From: Zanthoxylum bungeanum
Lineage: Eukaryota > Streptophyta > Magnoliopsida > Sapindales > Rutaceae
Direction of reading: 5' to 3'
NCBI GenBank assembly: GCA_019454045.1
Contig: SKCR01029091.1
Coordinates: 62,001-126,000, forward strand
DNA: 64,000 bases
The notes under the pieces were generated by a model, which did not search any database, was not told where the DNA came from, and saw only the letters and a program-made list of their open reading frames with translations. Below, piece after piece: positions 9,151 to 20,405 of this stretch. The position numbers were made by a program, and so were the translations under genes. Positions within the stretch are counted from its first letter, which is position 1, and the number at the start of each line of letters is the position of its first letter.

Positions 9151-11454
9151 ATGTCGAATTATAAAGATGAAGAAGAGGAATTGGGGAAGCAGGCCATAAG
9201 CCTAGCCAACGCTGTGGTGCTGCCAATGGTATTGAAATCAGCGATCGAGCTCAATGTAATAGATATGATTTTTGCTTCCGGTGAAGGTGCGTTCCTCTCA
9301 CCTTCCCAGATCGCGAGTAGGCTCCCCACCGAGAACCCTGACGCTCCGGTCTTGCTCGACCGGATGCTTCGCTTCTTGGCCGGCTATGATGTACTCAAGT
9401 GTTCGGTTCGAATCGGAGATAATGGACAGATTGAACGATTGTATAGTGCGGGACTCATTTGTAAGTTTCTTGTTAATAGCGGACAAGGCGGATCACTTGG
9501 GCCAACATTATCCTTGAACAACGATAAAGTCTTTATGGAGAGCTGGTATTTTTTTTTCTTGGAGGCCAAAAATTAATTTATTGTAGCTGCTGTTTGTCTC
9601 AAAATTTAGGTTCATTGTTTTTGTGCAAAATTAGGAAAATGGGAAAAAAATTCATTAATTAATTTCCTCTGGTATTATGCGACGGCGGGTTTCCAAAGAA
9701 AAAATATATTCACATGTGATATAATTAAATATTAAATATTTTTATTTTTATGTATTTCATATGATAATACTAATAAAAAAATCAGGAGAAAATAAAATAA
9801 AGAAAGGATACTTATCCAATTAGAATTAGCGTCCTCTAACCGCTGTTTGTCTCAAAATTTAGTTTCATTGTTTTTGTTTAAATTTAGGAAAATGGTTTTT
9901 TTTTTTTCTTTAAAAAATTAACCATCAACTTCATGATATTCATCAGTAAAATGATTCTTTATTGTCAATATTTGTTTTTTTGAGTAACGTTGAAAATTCC
10001 GTCGCACTCGATCCGGATTTAAACGGAGCAGGTAAAACTCCCGGTTGTCCATGGTTTCTACCAGAAATGCACCTCCTGGATTCAAACCTAGAACTTGAGC
10101 AATCAAAACTTAAATTTTATATCATCAAGCCACACCTCTTAGACGCTTTTATTATTTTTAAACACTAAAAAATATTTTCCGAAAAACGTTTTTTCTCGAA
10201 AAATATTTTTAAATAATAACTAAGCATAGGAAAATATTTTCCTTTCCAGAAAATATTTTAATTACGGAAATTATTTTACCGTAAAATAAACACCTTTTAT
10301 AATGAAAAAAATTAGCAGTGTCCCAGAGAACATTTTCCCTAGCTAAATGTAATAGTAGCTGGAAATGAATTGAATCTAGGTGTCATAACATATTTTTGTA
10401 AGCTTATATGGACTATTAAGGTTATGTTTTAAATCGTTGTTATTAGGTATCACTTAAACGATGCTGTTTTGGAAGGTGGGATCCCTTTCGAGAAGGCGCA
10501 TGGAATGTCGACATATGAATACTCAGAAACTGATAAAAGGTTTAACAATTTATTCAACCAGACATTATCCAACCACACTGTCTTAGTCATGTATAAGGTT
10601 CTTGATGTGTACAAAGGATTTGAAGGGTTGAATGTGTTGGTTGATGTGGGAGGTGGAATTGGTGTTACTCTCAATATCATCAATTCTAAATATCCTCATA
10701 TTAAGGGCATTAATTTTGACTTGCCCCACGTCCTAGCTGATGCACCGTCATATTCAGGTACTCAGTATATTGCTTCTTTTATAGGAGTGGTCATGAGTTT
10801 TTGGGATCCTAAACGAATTTCGACTTAAGTAATTGTAATATCCAACATTACTAGTGAGGAGAATCCTGAATTAATTTATTATAAAGTCATGTTTCATGAA
10901 ATTATCGATACTATTCAATATCGCCAATGTTATTACGATTAAATAAATGATTGTTGAATGTAGGTGTAGAACATGTTGGCGGAGATATGTTTGCGAGTGT
11001 TCCGAAAGGGGATGCAATTTTAATGAAGGTACGAAGGGGAAAAAATGTCTTTATATTTGTTTAGTGTGTGTCATTTTGTTCTATGATCAACAAGAAAAGT
11101 AAAGAGAAATTTATGACACATTGAATTACTGATGCATAAGAGATGGAAACCATGCAGTGGATACTCCATCTTTTGAGTGATGAGAAATGCTTGAAACTTC
11201 TAAAGAATTGTTGGGAAGCTCTGCCAAATTCTGGGAAAGTGATCATCATTGAATCGATTCTTCCTGTTGTTCCAGAGAACAATGTTTCATCTCACATAGT
11301 CCTCATAGAAGATCTTTGGATGCTGACTCTGTTCCCAGGAGGAAAAGTGAGGACCCATTTGGATTTTGAGGCATTAGCAGTCGAGTCCGGATTCTCTAGC
11401 TGTGAAGTCATATGCTCTGCTTACGATGGCTGGGTTATGGAGTTTAACAAGTGA
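9151..11454 (+). CDS. Plant class II (COMT-like) O-methyltransferase, copy A
   Basis: Exons 9151-9545, 10447-10757, 10964-11028 and 11158-11454 join in frame with GT..AG introns to give 355 residues, a normal length for caffeic-acid-type O-methyltransferases. These cytosolic dimers transfer a methyl group from S-adenosylmethionine to phenolic hydroxyls. Seen: an N-terminal dimerisation region (about 1-130) with [28 protein letters not shown]; the SAM-binding loop LVDVGGGIG at 196-204; [22 protein letters not shown]; the presumed catalytic His261 in [11 protein letters not shown]; and Glu289 in IIIESILP. Odd points: the usual HDW after the His is HLL, and the position equivalent to alfalfa COMT Glu329 is Val321 (GGKVRT). 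The fold looks intact, but the substrate and activity cannot be read off. The start is chosen because it is the first ATG and is conserved in copy B. Confidence 0.85.
9950..10365 (-). repeat. SINE-derived insertion in intron 1 of OMT copy A
   Basis: Copy B lacks this 0.4 kb (compare 26400-26430, where CAGTAAAATGA runs straight into ATTGAATCTAGG). Within it, about 10000-10150 matches the SINE at 41709-41891 on the minus strand: GTAAAACTCCCGGTTGTCC, the B-box complement GGATTCAAACCT at 10079-10090, and AAGCCACACCTCTT near the 5' end. The remainder is AT-rich with the word AAATATTTTCC. It is removed by splicing. Confidence 0.65.
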
Positions 11455-11751
11455 GCATATGCATGCTTCAAAAGTTCTTGATAAACGAGTCACTGGCTTT
11501 AATATCATTTGTGCTATTGCTCTTTTGCAGCTTTTTGTACCATGTTTTGCTTGTATTGAATTGGAATTCAGTGTTGAAATTCTGCTTTTTTGTTGCATGA
11601 GATAAAATCTCCTTGCGATACTTTTGCTTTGTGAATCTGGGAGCAATAACCCTAAAACATAACTAAGCCTTTAATAATGCACTGTGAATAGAAGATCACT
11701 CATTATAAGGTGGGTTTGATAGACTGAAAGTATATAAAAAACAAAAACAAA

Positions 11752-11889
11752 AATGATATACTTACACACACTTATCCCAAAGTTTTCACAACTCACTCAC
11801 TGTTGCTACAATGATTTACTGTAACTCACTGTAGCTACAGTGAGAGAGTTGGTAAAATTTTAGGGATAAATGTGTGTAAGTATATCATT
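11752..11889. mobile_element. Hairpin MITE downstream of OMT copy A
   Basis: This is a near-perfect inverted repeat of about 65 bp per arm, from AATGATATACTTACACACA to its complement, with the centre CACTGTAGCTACAGTG. Copy B reads straight through this position, so the MITE inserted after the duplication. It carries no open frame. Confidence 0.75.
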
Positions 11890-12949
11890 ACTCATAAAAA
11901 AAAAATTACTAATTCAAATAAATTACATTCTTGAAAAAAGAAAAAAAAGGTGATCTAATGCTTAGCATGATAATTTTTCTCCTGGCGGTCATTTTTTTAA
12001 AAAATATAAATATTCTTCATTTTAGTGGAGACATATTAAAATTATTAATTAAAATCAGGCTTTTCATTAATGTATAAAATATATTTTAACAAAATTATTG
12101 AATGGGAGCGACTCCCCCTCACTCCCATTAATGTAGCGCTGCCATTGCCATTTGATACGAGATTTGAGACATTTTTGTGTCTTATTGAAAACGAAACAGG
12201 ACAAAAAAATATCCAAAAATCTCAAGCAGGACAAGACGAGACAATAAGCTGGATGAGATTTTAGCGAGACATGACATGATTTAACAGGATATGATGAGAT
12301 TTAACGGGATTTAGGACGGGATGTGATGATTTATTTGTCCTGAAAATATAAACGAGACACAACAGAAGATTCTCTATCCCGATTGTATTAATGAGACTCG
12401 ATCAAATTGACAAATCTCAAACCGTCCTATTCCATTGCCAGCTCTATTTACACTTGTATCACAAATTTTATAACGTTTTGTGAATGTTGTTGAAATTTTG
12501 AATTAAACAAACGTAACAATATCACTCATATTATAACATAAATAAAGTCACCCATTAGAGCATTTCCCAGTACTTGTAATAATGTGTGTTTGAAAGTGAT
12601 TTATAGAAGAGTGTCACCTGCATTTTCTAAAGAAGTTACACATGGTGCTCTTCATCGGCATTCACTTTCTATATAAATTTAATTTTGCTTCTTCTTCGCT
12701 CCGTTTTTCTTGAGGTAGGAGTAAGCCACAAGTCCAAATCAATGTCATCATCTTTTTCAGATTTTTTTTTTTTTTTTTGAAGAATAAATATTGAACATGA
12801 TGATGGCATACTATCACTCATCAGGAGGGTAAATATCAAAAGAAGATGAAAAAAATTACTGTACACAATTAGTAAATGTACAGTTACACTAATAATACCA
12901 AAAAAAAAAAAAAACACTTCTCTATGTGGAGATTGCTGCTTCTCTTCTC
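11890..12949. other. 3' flank of OMT copy A, no gene seen
   Basis: AT-rich sequence, mostly collinear with 28340-29240 in copy B but diverged and rearranged between about 12270 and 12720. Open frames here are short, run through homopolymers and have no recognisable domain. Confidence 0.5.
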
Positions 12950-13376
12950 TGTAGAGTCCAGCTGCTATTTTCTTCAAGTGTGCAGCTGTTTTGCATGAAG
13001 TGTGCAAGTTGGCAAGAAGCTTCCTGTCATGTGAGGATGAACCAGCTGCCATGCATCCATGAGAAAAACTCCAAGCCATCTTTAGGTGGTGATTGCTAAG
13101 AATCAATGGGAGTTGAAAATGGAAGAAGAAGCCAACCTACTTTAGGTGGGTTACTGTAAATTTGTTGACATTTTGACACTGGATGTTGCCTATAAATTTA
13201 GGCATTTGCAGTATGTTTTAGGCACCCCGAATGCGAGTAAGCTCCATGGAGAGAGCTTGAGAGTGTTGTATGTGAGGTTTTTTGTATAGTTTCCATACTT
13301 ATATCTATTCCTGGTAGTAATAGAGCAATTTGGTTTTTCCTCACTCACACTCTAAAGTGATCGGTGAATCACAACA
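12950..13376 (+). repeat. 5' LTR of copia 1
   Basis: 427 bp, TGTAGAGTCC..ATCACAACA. It matches 16817-17106 and 17985-18097. The word CCTATAAATTTAGG near 13190 is the likely TATA box for the element's transcript. Confidence 0.9.
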
Positions 13377-13377
13377 A

Positions 13378-13390
13378 GTGGTATCAGTAG
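13378..13390 (+). other. Primer binding site of copia 1
   Basis: GTGGTATCAGTAG starts one base after the LTR. TGGTATCAG is the usual copia primer site, complementary to the 3' end of initiator tRNA-Met. Confidence 0.75.
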
Positions 13391-13629
13391 TTTTGGTTCT
13401 TCTTTGGGGTCGAAAAACTGAAGAACGGAGCTCGGTTCGGAAAATTCGAGTTCCGGCAAAGTTGTCAAAATCAACTTTGAGCATACCATCAGCTAGTTCA
13501 CGTCGAGAAGAGCACGGTGGTATTTTCCAGCGATCAAACGGAGGTCCAGGGAGCCCGCATGTGCCGGGCAGAGACATCACATGCGCCAAGACTCGCAGCA
13601 CGCGCCGCGCGTGTGGCTGAAGGTTGAAG

Positions 13630-13855
13630 ACGCTAACGTCTCCGCCATGTCAGCAACACGTCAGCACACAGTCAGCGCTGAGTCACCTCCACGTCAGCGC
13701 ACAGACAACGCCACGTCAGCAAGAAGTCTTCCACATTAGCGCCACGTGTCCGCCACGTCAGCGACACGTCAGCAAGGAGTCCGCCACGTCATCGCCGGGT
13801 GTCCGCCACGTCAGTAACCGGTCCCACATCTGCCACGTCAGCATTACCTGGTAAA
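13630..13855 (+). promoter_or_regulatory. Cluster of CCACGTCAGC words in the copia 1 leader
   Basis: Eight CACGTCA words occur within about 200 bases, plus CCACGTGTCC. TGACGTGG (the reverse complement) is a core recognised by plant bZIP factors. A related but smaller cluster sits at the same place in copia 2. Binding is an inference; alternatively this is a simple decayed repeat. The small open frames across it are repeat artefacts. Confidence 0.5.
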
Positions 13856-14050
13856 TTTCATTTAGCCCTATGAAGTTTCGAAAATTTACGTTTTTGCCCC
13901 ATGAAGTTTTATAATTTACAAATCAGCCATTGTGTCGATTTAGACTAACGAAGTGTCTATTCCACCATTTTCGACCGTTCCGGACGTAACGGTGGCCTCC
14001 GATTTATGAAATTCAGCCCGAACCTATTTTCATTTTAAACTTTAAAACTT

Positions 14051-14845
14051 AAAATGAAAATGAGAGATTCGTCTTCTGGTGCAATGATTAAACTGGATGC
14101 AACTAATTACTCCCTCTGGAGACCTCAGATGATAGATTTCTTGCATTGCAAAGATCTGTTTGATGTTATCGAGTTAAAGGGAGTGAAACCAGAGTCTGTT
14201 AAGGAGTATGATTGAAATAAACTCAACAACAGAACTTTGGGTCAGATTAGGCAGTGGATCGGTCACAATGTCTTCCATCACGTAGAACATGACACAGATG
14301 CTTACGAGATGTGGATAAAACTGGAAGACATGTTTCAGGCCAAAATAGTTAGGAATAAGGCCTTAATAATGAGGCGATGGTGAATTTGAAGCTACGGAGT
14401 GGAACTTCCGTTGAGGAACACACCAACGAGTTCCAGAGCCTGGTGAACCAGTTTTCTGCAGTAGACATGCAGTTGGGAGATGAAGTACAAGCCCTCTTAC
14501 TACTCAGTTCCCTTCCTGATAGCTGGGAGATACTGGTGGTTACTCTCAGTAATTCCGCTCCAGGAGGTAAAGTTACTATGCCTATGGTAAAAGGTGCCAT
14601 GTCGAATGAGGAGTCCAGGAGAAAAGATGTTGGCTCAGAACAGACAGAAGCCTTCGTCACATAGACTCGAGGAAGATATCAAGGAAGAGACAAAGAGAGA
14701 GGCAGAAGTACAACTAGAGGTAGATCCTCAGATGGAAGGAAACATGCCTATAAGTGCTACAATTGTGGCATTGTAGGCCATCTAAAGAAGAATTTCCGAA
14801 AACTAACGAGAGCAGGGACAGGGCAATTACCAGCAGAAGAATGAC
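14051..14845 (+). pseudogene. Copia 1 gag remnant
   Basis: Starts near the ATG at 14051, with LDATNYSLWRPQM, a typical copia gag N-terminus. A tryptophan codon has become TGA near 14214. The gag then continues in another frame at 14377 (VNLKLRSGTSVEEHTNEFQS and LLSSLPDSWE). A CCHC zinc knuckle near 14755-14800 reads CYNCGIVGHLKKNF, with the last Cys changed to Phe. It would have packaged element RNA but is broken. Confidence 0.8.
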
Positions 14846-14857
14846 GAATGAGAGACA

Positions 14858-16090
14858 TTGGTCGTTGTCCAAGCAGATGTAGCAATATGCTCCATGCAAG
14901 AAGAGACATGCCTTCACAACGCAACCCAAGATGTTGAGTGGGTGGTAGATACTGCAGCATCTTACCACGTCACTTCTCACAGAGATTACTTCACAACCTA
15001 CAAAGCGGGAGACTTTGGAGCAGTGAAGATGGGAAATATCAGTTCCTCTGGGATAATAGGAATGAGTGATATTCAGTTGCGGACAAATGTCAGGTGTACA
15101 TTGACCTTGAAGGATGTCCTGCATGTTCCAGAACTTCGGTTGAATGTACTCTCTGGGATAACTCTTGACAAACAGGGCTATGACAATCACTTCAGAAAAT
15201 GGCACATGGAGAATGATGAAAGGTGTCATGGTTGTCGCCCGAGGACATGCTTGCGGCGCACTATACAAGACTCATGTGAAGATTTGTGCAGACAGCCTCA
15301 ATGTAGTTGAAAAAAAAAAGCTTCTCAAAATCTGTGGAACTGGAGACTTGGACACATGAGTGGGAGAAGGTTGTCTACCCTGAACAAGAAAGAGCTTACT
15401 AAGGATGCTGCACGAAGTCCTTGCAACCACTATCTGATTGGTAAGCAACGCAGAGTCTCATTTGATTTCTCTTCAGAGAGAAGATCAGAGTTGCTCAGTC
15501 TGGTGCACTCTGATAGTTGTGGTCCCTTGGAGGTTGATTCATTGAGCGATAACAAGTATTTTCTGAATTTCATTGATGATGCTTCTCTCGGAAAATATGG
15601 GTGTATTTCCTCAAGACAAGGATCAGGTCTTAGATCAGTTCAAGCTGTTCCACGCCATTGTAGAGCATGAAACATGGAAGAAGCTGAAGTGTCTTCGCAC
15701 AGACGATGGAGGCGAGTATAGTTCCAGAGAGTTCGAAGCCTACTACATGAGACACGACATTCGACATAAGAGAACTGTCCCACACACTCTACAACATAAT
15801 GGTGTCGCTACGAGCATGAACCACACCATTATGGAGAAAGTCAGAGGAATGATCAGTATGGCTAAGCTGCCAAAGCCATTCTGGGGAGAAGTTGTTCGTG
15901 CCGCCTGTTACCTGATCAACAGATCACCATCTCTACTGTTGAACTTGGAGATTCCGGAGAAAGTGTGGTCTGGTAAGAATCCATCATACACTCACCTTAG
16001 AGTATTTGGTTGTTTAGCCGTTGTACATGTATCAATGAGCTCAGGCAGAAGCTCGATGCAAGGACAACTCCATGTATATTCCTAGGCCAT
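14858..16090 (+). pseudogene. Copia 1 protease and integrase remnant
   Basis: The protease site reads EWVVDTAASYHVT, with DTA in place of the usual DSG or DTG. LKDVLHVPELRLNVLS follows. The integrase is spread over several frames: CNHYLIGKQRRVSF, LVHSDSCGPL, LRTDDGGEYSS, then HNGVATSMNHTIMEKVR and NPSYTHLRVFGC. Frame changes occur near 15250, 15590 and 16050. The domain order gag-protease-integrase is that of Ty1/copia. Confidence 0.85.
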
Positions 16091-16800
16091 GGAGATGAAG
16101 AATTTGGATACAGACTATGGGATCCGAAGGTGAAGATGGTCATCAGAAGCCAGGAAGTAGAGTTTCTTAAAGACCGAACTATTAAAGACATTGAAATGCC
16201 CATAATGTCTTCAAAATCCAGTGCCAACAGAAATCCAGACCCAGCACCAGCACAATTGGCCACAGATATGGTGCACGAGGAATTTCAGAAGCAGAACCAG
16301 AGGAGGCAGATAGAGATGTTGAGTATGGGGAGACATAGCATGTTCCATCGAAGATTACAGAAGAAAGTGTTGAGCAGGGGGAGCCGCAACCCACTCCACT
16401 AGAAGCTACAGGATCTTTCACAGAGATGGATGATGACAAACCTCCTGAAACCAGTGGACCTCATACAAGAATATCTGAGCGAGGCAGGATTCCATCAACC
16501 AGATATCCGGGATCCGAATATATTATGCTTACTGATGAGAGGGAGCCAGATAGTTTCTCACAAAGCAAGAAGACACTGAAGAACAAATGGGTGAAGAGAC
16601 ACAACAGAAGATTACCGTGCAGAGACACATTGGATTGTACTATGTAAAACATATCAAAAGAATACTGTACAGAAATGCAGTGAAGAGAGTTGTGCAGAGA
16701 CACATCTTACATGTCAATAAAGGAGCAGTGATCGGGACAAGTTAGAGCTGTGCAGAGACATAGCTAGGATAGCTGTCGGATGAAGATTGTTTCAGATGCA
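16090..16800 (+). pseudogene. Copia 1 integrase tail and reverse transcriptase stub
   Basis: After the integrase tail (GYRLWDPKVKMVIRSQEVEF) the frame reaches LKNKWVKR, which corresponds to the very start of copia reverse transcriptase (compare LKNKWVYRVK at 23390 in copia 2). It then changes to unrelated sequence rich in AGAGACACA words and runs into the 3' LTR. No YVDD or RNase H is present: a deletion of roughly 1.5 kb compared with copia 2. Confidence 0.75.
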
Positions 16801-16803
16801 GCT

Positions 16804-16815
16804 GGAGGGGGAGAA
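16804..16815 (+). other. Polypurine tract of copia 1
   Basis: GGAGGGGGAGAA lies directly before the 3' LTR start TGTAGAC. Confidence 0.75.
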
Positions 16816-16816
16816 T

Positions 16817-18097
16817 TGTAGACTTCAGCTGCTATTTTCTTCAAGTGTGCAGCTGTTTTGCATGAAGTGTGCAAGTTGGCAAGAAGCTTCCTGCCATGTG
16901 AGGATGAACCAACTGCCATGCATCCATGAGAATAACTCCAAGCCACATTTATAGGGTGATTGCCAGGAATCAATGGGAGTTGAAAATTGAAGAAGAAGCC
17001 AACCTACTTTAGGTGGTTACTGTAGATTTGTTGACATTTTGACACTGGATGTTGCCTATAAATTTAGGCATTTGCAGTATGTTTTAGGCACCCCAAATGT
17101 GAGTAAAACATTTGGCCCAATTCTCTGTAGCTTTAGAATGCTCTTAACTGTCGGCCCAATTTATCTTTAAAATGGACGTTACTAGTAACCCCTCACCATA
17201 ATCTTTTTACACCCCTTAGACCAAAAACCCTTTTCGTGGTCTATACATGGAATTGGATCTGTTAAAACTTTTCGTCATCAATTCTAAACCAGTAATTGAA
17301 CTACTGACAAAATGCTAGAATGCTCTTAACATTAAAGAAAAATGATTAAAAAAAATCATTTTCATTATTAGACTTTGTGCAAAAAAAAATTAAAAAAAAC
17401 GAGGCTCAACAGACTGTATTTGTGAGCTAATGGCCATCGAAGACTGTAGATAATTCTTAGTCAAATCCTTTTAGCACCAAATGAAACAATAAAAAGTACA
17501 GAATTTTTAACCTCAATTCAACCGTACCTTTGATATTTACATTGATTTCATACAATCCAACAAGAATAAAGTACTGGATTGAAATTTTACATATAGACCC
17601 CTTAGGTTTTCATATTTTTGTCATAGACAACTGTAGATTATGATTTCTCCAATATGTCCCATAATTGGTCTCCTCAATTTTATAGTTTTTCACGAATTTG
17701 GGTTCAATGTTGAACTGTGATAAATTTTCATAATCTTCCATCCAGGCAGTCCAGTGTAAAATTAAAAATTTCTATAAAAATTAAAAAAAAATAGCCTACA
17801 TGAAATCTAATATTTAGCCCCCCAACAAATTTAAAATTTTACGCCCACACAAAATTAAGATTTGGTTATTAATGATTTCTATGCTGTGAAGAATCGTACG
17901 ACACAACTTATATAAGTTTCATAGTATTTTCCTAAGATTCTTGTATATCATTTTGTTTTTTTTTTATTTTGTATAAGAGATATATGTTGTATGTGAGGTT
18001 TTTTGTATAGTTTACATACTTGTATCTATTCCTGGTAGTAATAGAGCAATTCGGTTTTTCCTCAATCACACTCTAAAGTTATTAGTGAATCACAACA
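16817..18097 (+). repeat. 3' LTR of copia 1, split by about 0.9 kb
   Basis: 16817-17106 and 17985-18097 match the 5' LTR. Between them lies about 880 bp with no match to the 5' LTR or anything else in the window, AT-rich and without a gene. A short LTR part (GCTCCATGGAGAGAGC in the 5' copy) is missing at the junction, so this is an insertion with deletion. Confidence 0.8.
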
Positions 18098-18125
18098 TTC
18101 TCCGCCTCTGATAAAATTCACAATT

Positions 18126-19040
18126 ACTTAATTAATTACAAACACAAACTAATCTTATATATGCATCATAATCAACTAACAACAAATTAACTAACTAACA
18201 CAATGTATAAATTGTGAAATTGTAATTATTTTTTTTATAATTATCAGATATTATAAATAATTCTATACGTATTTATATATAACAAAATTATAAAATTATA
18301 ATTATAATTAATTAATTATGAAACAAACTAATCTTACTCACATATATGCATTATAATCAACTAACAACAAATTAACTAACTAACATAATTTATATAATGA
18401 AGATAATACGAAAATTTAAAACCCTAATTTTTTAGATATATTAAACTTAAATTAATAAAATTACCTTGTGAAAAAATAGAGTTTTGTTGAAAAATTGTAG
18501 GAAAATTTGGAGTAAATAATATGCAAAGAGAGAAATGAGAGAAATAGTGGAGGAGGAAGAAGTGTTGCTGGTTGTTGGTTTTTTAATAACCTTTTAGCAT
18601 CGAATATGATAAATTCAACGCTAAAATATTCACAATTTAGCGTTGAATTTTTTTTGTGACGCTAAAGGTAACGGGATTGTCGGTGGATTAGTCATAGACC
18701 TTTAGCGTCGAAACTATTATCGACACTAAAAACTTGACATTTAACGTTGAAGTTTATTTTCGATGCTAAAGGTAAAGGAGTTTTCGGTGGTGTTTTCAGA
18801 AACCTTTTGCGTCGAAAATAATATTAATGTAAAATATTACACTTTTAACATCGGTTTATCAATTCGACGCTAAAGTTAAACCTTTGGCGTCGAAAAATAT
18901 TTTCGACGCTAAATGATTCTACTTCATCGTCGAAAAAAACTTTACGAAGCTAAAGGTTTAACATTTAACGTCAAATTGGAAAATCGACGCTAGAGTATTT
19001 ATTAGCGTCGAAAAAATTTTCAACTCTAGATCTTGTAGTG
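18126..19040 (-). mobile_element. CACTA-like element remnant
   Basis: The right edge reads CTTGTAGTG, i.e. CACTACAAG on the other strand, the terminal word of plant CACTA elements. 18590-19030 is filled with TTTAGCGTCGAAA-type words in both orientations, as in CACTA subterminal repeats. An 85-bp direct repeat (18135-18212 and 18320-18392, CTAATCTTA and ATAATCAACTAACAACAAA) lies on the left. No left CACTA terminus or transposase is present. Confidence 0.6.
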
Positions 19041-19170
19041 CACATTGAAGTCATAGATTCGAATCCAGAGAGTACGTTTCTTATAAAAGCGTAGGTCGAT
19101 CGGGGGTTTTACATGCTTCGCTTAAGCCCGTAATAAGTGATTTGGCGGCGGAGTTTCCAATAATTCCAAA
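19041..19170 (+). repeat. SINE copy between the CACTA remnant and duplication copy B
   Basis: Contains ATTCGAATCC (B-box-like), then GGGGGTTTTAC, AAGCCC and GATTTGGCGGCGG, matching the SINE at 41709-41891 in reverse. Its 3' part is shared with copy A (7837-7905). The 5' end is incomplete. Confidence 0.6.
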
Positions 19171-19796
19171 AAACAAAAGTAGTAAAATCTCTGTATTTTT
19201 GAACAGTCGAGTGGTGAAAAAATTTATCTCTAATTATCATATGGGGAGTAATGAGAAAAGACTTGTTTAGTTTTGTAATCATATGGAGAGAAGTTTTTAT
19301 CAAGTATAATTTTTAGAAATAGAGTGTTTTATAAATAAAAAAATTTCTAGTTGTTTGATTGTTTATTAAAAATTGTTAAATTAATTTAATAGACAATTTT
19401 TTTTAAAGTCCGTTAGGGAATGAATAAAATAATAATATTGTAGATAATTAACTATTTGAAAAAAATTTATAAACTTTATTCTTAAAAAACCTAAATTTGG
19501 AGTTTTTGCTAGTTGAGGAAACTTATATGAAGACGCAATTATCCGATCCATTTTGCGTATGATGTGGGGATGAAGCCTAATTCTCTGCACGACTTTGTTC
19601 CTAAAAGAAACCATTCTGCATGGGTGATGTGACTCGAACACATGCCATCAAGAGATATAAGCATTCGAGACGCACATATGATGCATGAATCCTGAAATAA
19701 CATTAGATAAATATTGATTGTTGATTCATGACTTATGAGTACAAATCGTTGCATTTTGACACATTTTTATCATTAGTTATCAGTCAAAATCAATGT

Positions 19797-20060
19797 TTTT
19801 AGAATGGACCGGGGATCAAATGAGTGATGTAAAAGATTTAATGGGTCGCTGATTCGACCGGTTAAACCGTGTCCAAAAAATAGACAAAACTGATTTACGT
19901 AATAAATAATTTTATTTGATAAAAATTAAAAATTTAGACCGATCTAATCCTATTTTGGTCAATTTTGATCGATTTTTTGTCAAATCAATTTTTTTTACTT
20001 TGTCGGACCAGACTCACGACAGGATCGAACCGACATATTCGATCCGATTTTAAAAACTAT
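19797..20060. repeat. Degenerate hAT-type MITE, copy B
   Basis: Homologue of 8561-8803, with the same GATCGG and CCGATC words, inherited through the duplication. Copia 2 is inserted just past its end. Confidence 0.5.
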
Positions 20061-20078
20061 GATAAAAACTCACCAACC

Positions 20079-20405
20079 TGATGAAACTTCAAGCATGCAA
20101 CAAAGTCAGCATGCAACCAACATGCACCATCTTCTCATGAAAGCTGTGAAACCGTGTGAGAAGCGCCGAAAGTTGATGGTGACTTTGCCAAACCATGTGA
20201 CACTGTTCACACGGTTTTGGCACTATTAATTAGAGCCTCCAAATCAGTGTTCATCATCCCAAATGTGTGAGAACAATAGAGAGTAAAGTGTGTGAGGGTT
20301 TTTTGTAAAGTTTGGAGTGCAAGCTTTGTAATTCTTTATTTTGTGGTGTAATAAAGAAGAGTTTTCTCTCAATTCATCTCTATTGTTGTGTGTTTTATCA
20401 CAACA
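20079..20405 (+). repeat. 5' LTR of copia 2
   Basis: 327 bp, TGATGAAACTTC..TATCACAACA, followed at 20407 by the tRNA-Met primer site GTGGTATCATGAGC. Confidence 0.9.

Larger units (their letters stand above)
12950..18097 (+). mobile_element. Copia-type LTR retrotransposon 1, defective
   Basis: LTRs at 12950-13376 and 16817-18097 flank a gag-protease-integrase interior. The element is bordered by TTCTC (12945-12949 and 18098-18102). Copy B shows the empty site with a single TTCTC before CGCCTCTG at about 29237. The interior has many stops and lacks most of the reverse transcriptase and all of RNase H, so it cannot move by itself. Confidence 0.9.
7837..18125. repeat. Segmental duplication, copy A
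   Basis: This block is collinear with 19106-29261. The match starts at GTTTTAC directly after the hAT fragment, runs through the upstream region, the OMT gene and its 3' flank, and ends at CTGATAAAATTCACAATT. It contains a 5.1 kb copia element (12950-18097), a SINE-derived insertion in OMT intron 1 and a hairpin MITE (11752-11889), all absent from copy B. Without them the block is about 4.6 kb. Confidence 0.85.

Noticed and set aside
9546..9576. Extension of OMT exon 1 into the following codons to the stop after LEAKN
   Set aside because: The GT at 9546 and the AG at 10445 restore the family sequence MESWYHL in frame; the same holds in copy B.
12669..13106. 145-residue minus-strand frame
   Set aside because: It spans the duplication flank and the copia 1 LTR and runs through homopolymers; its LTR half recurs at 16764-16973.
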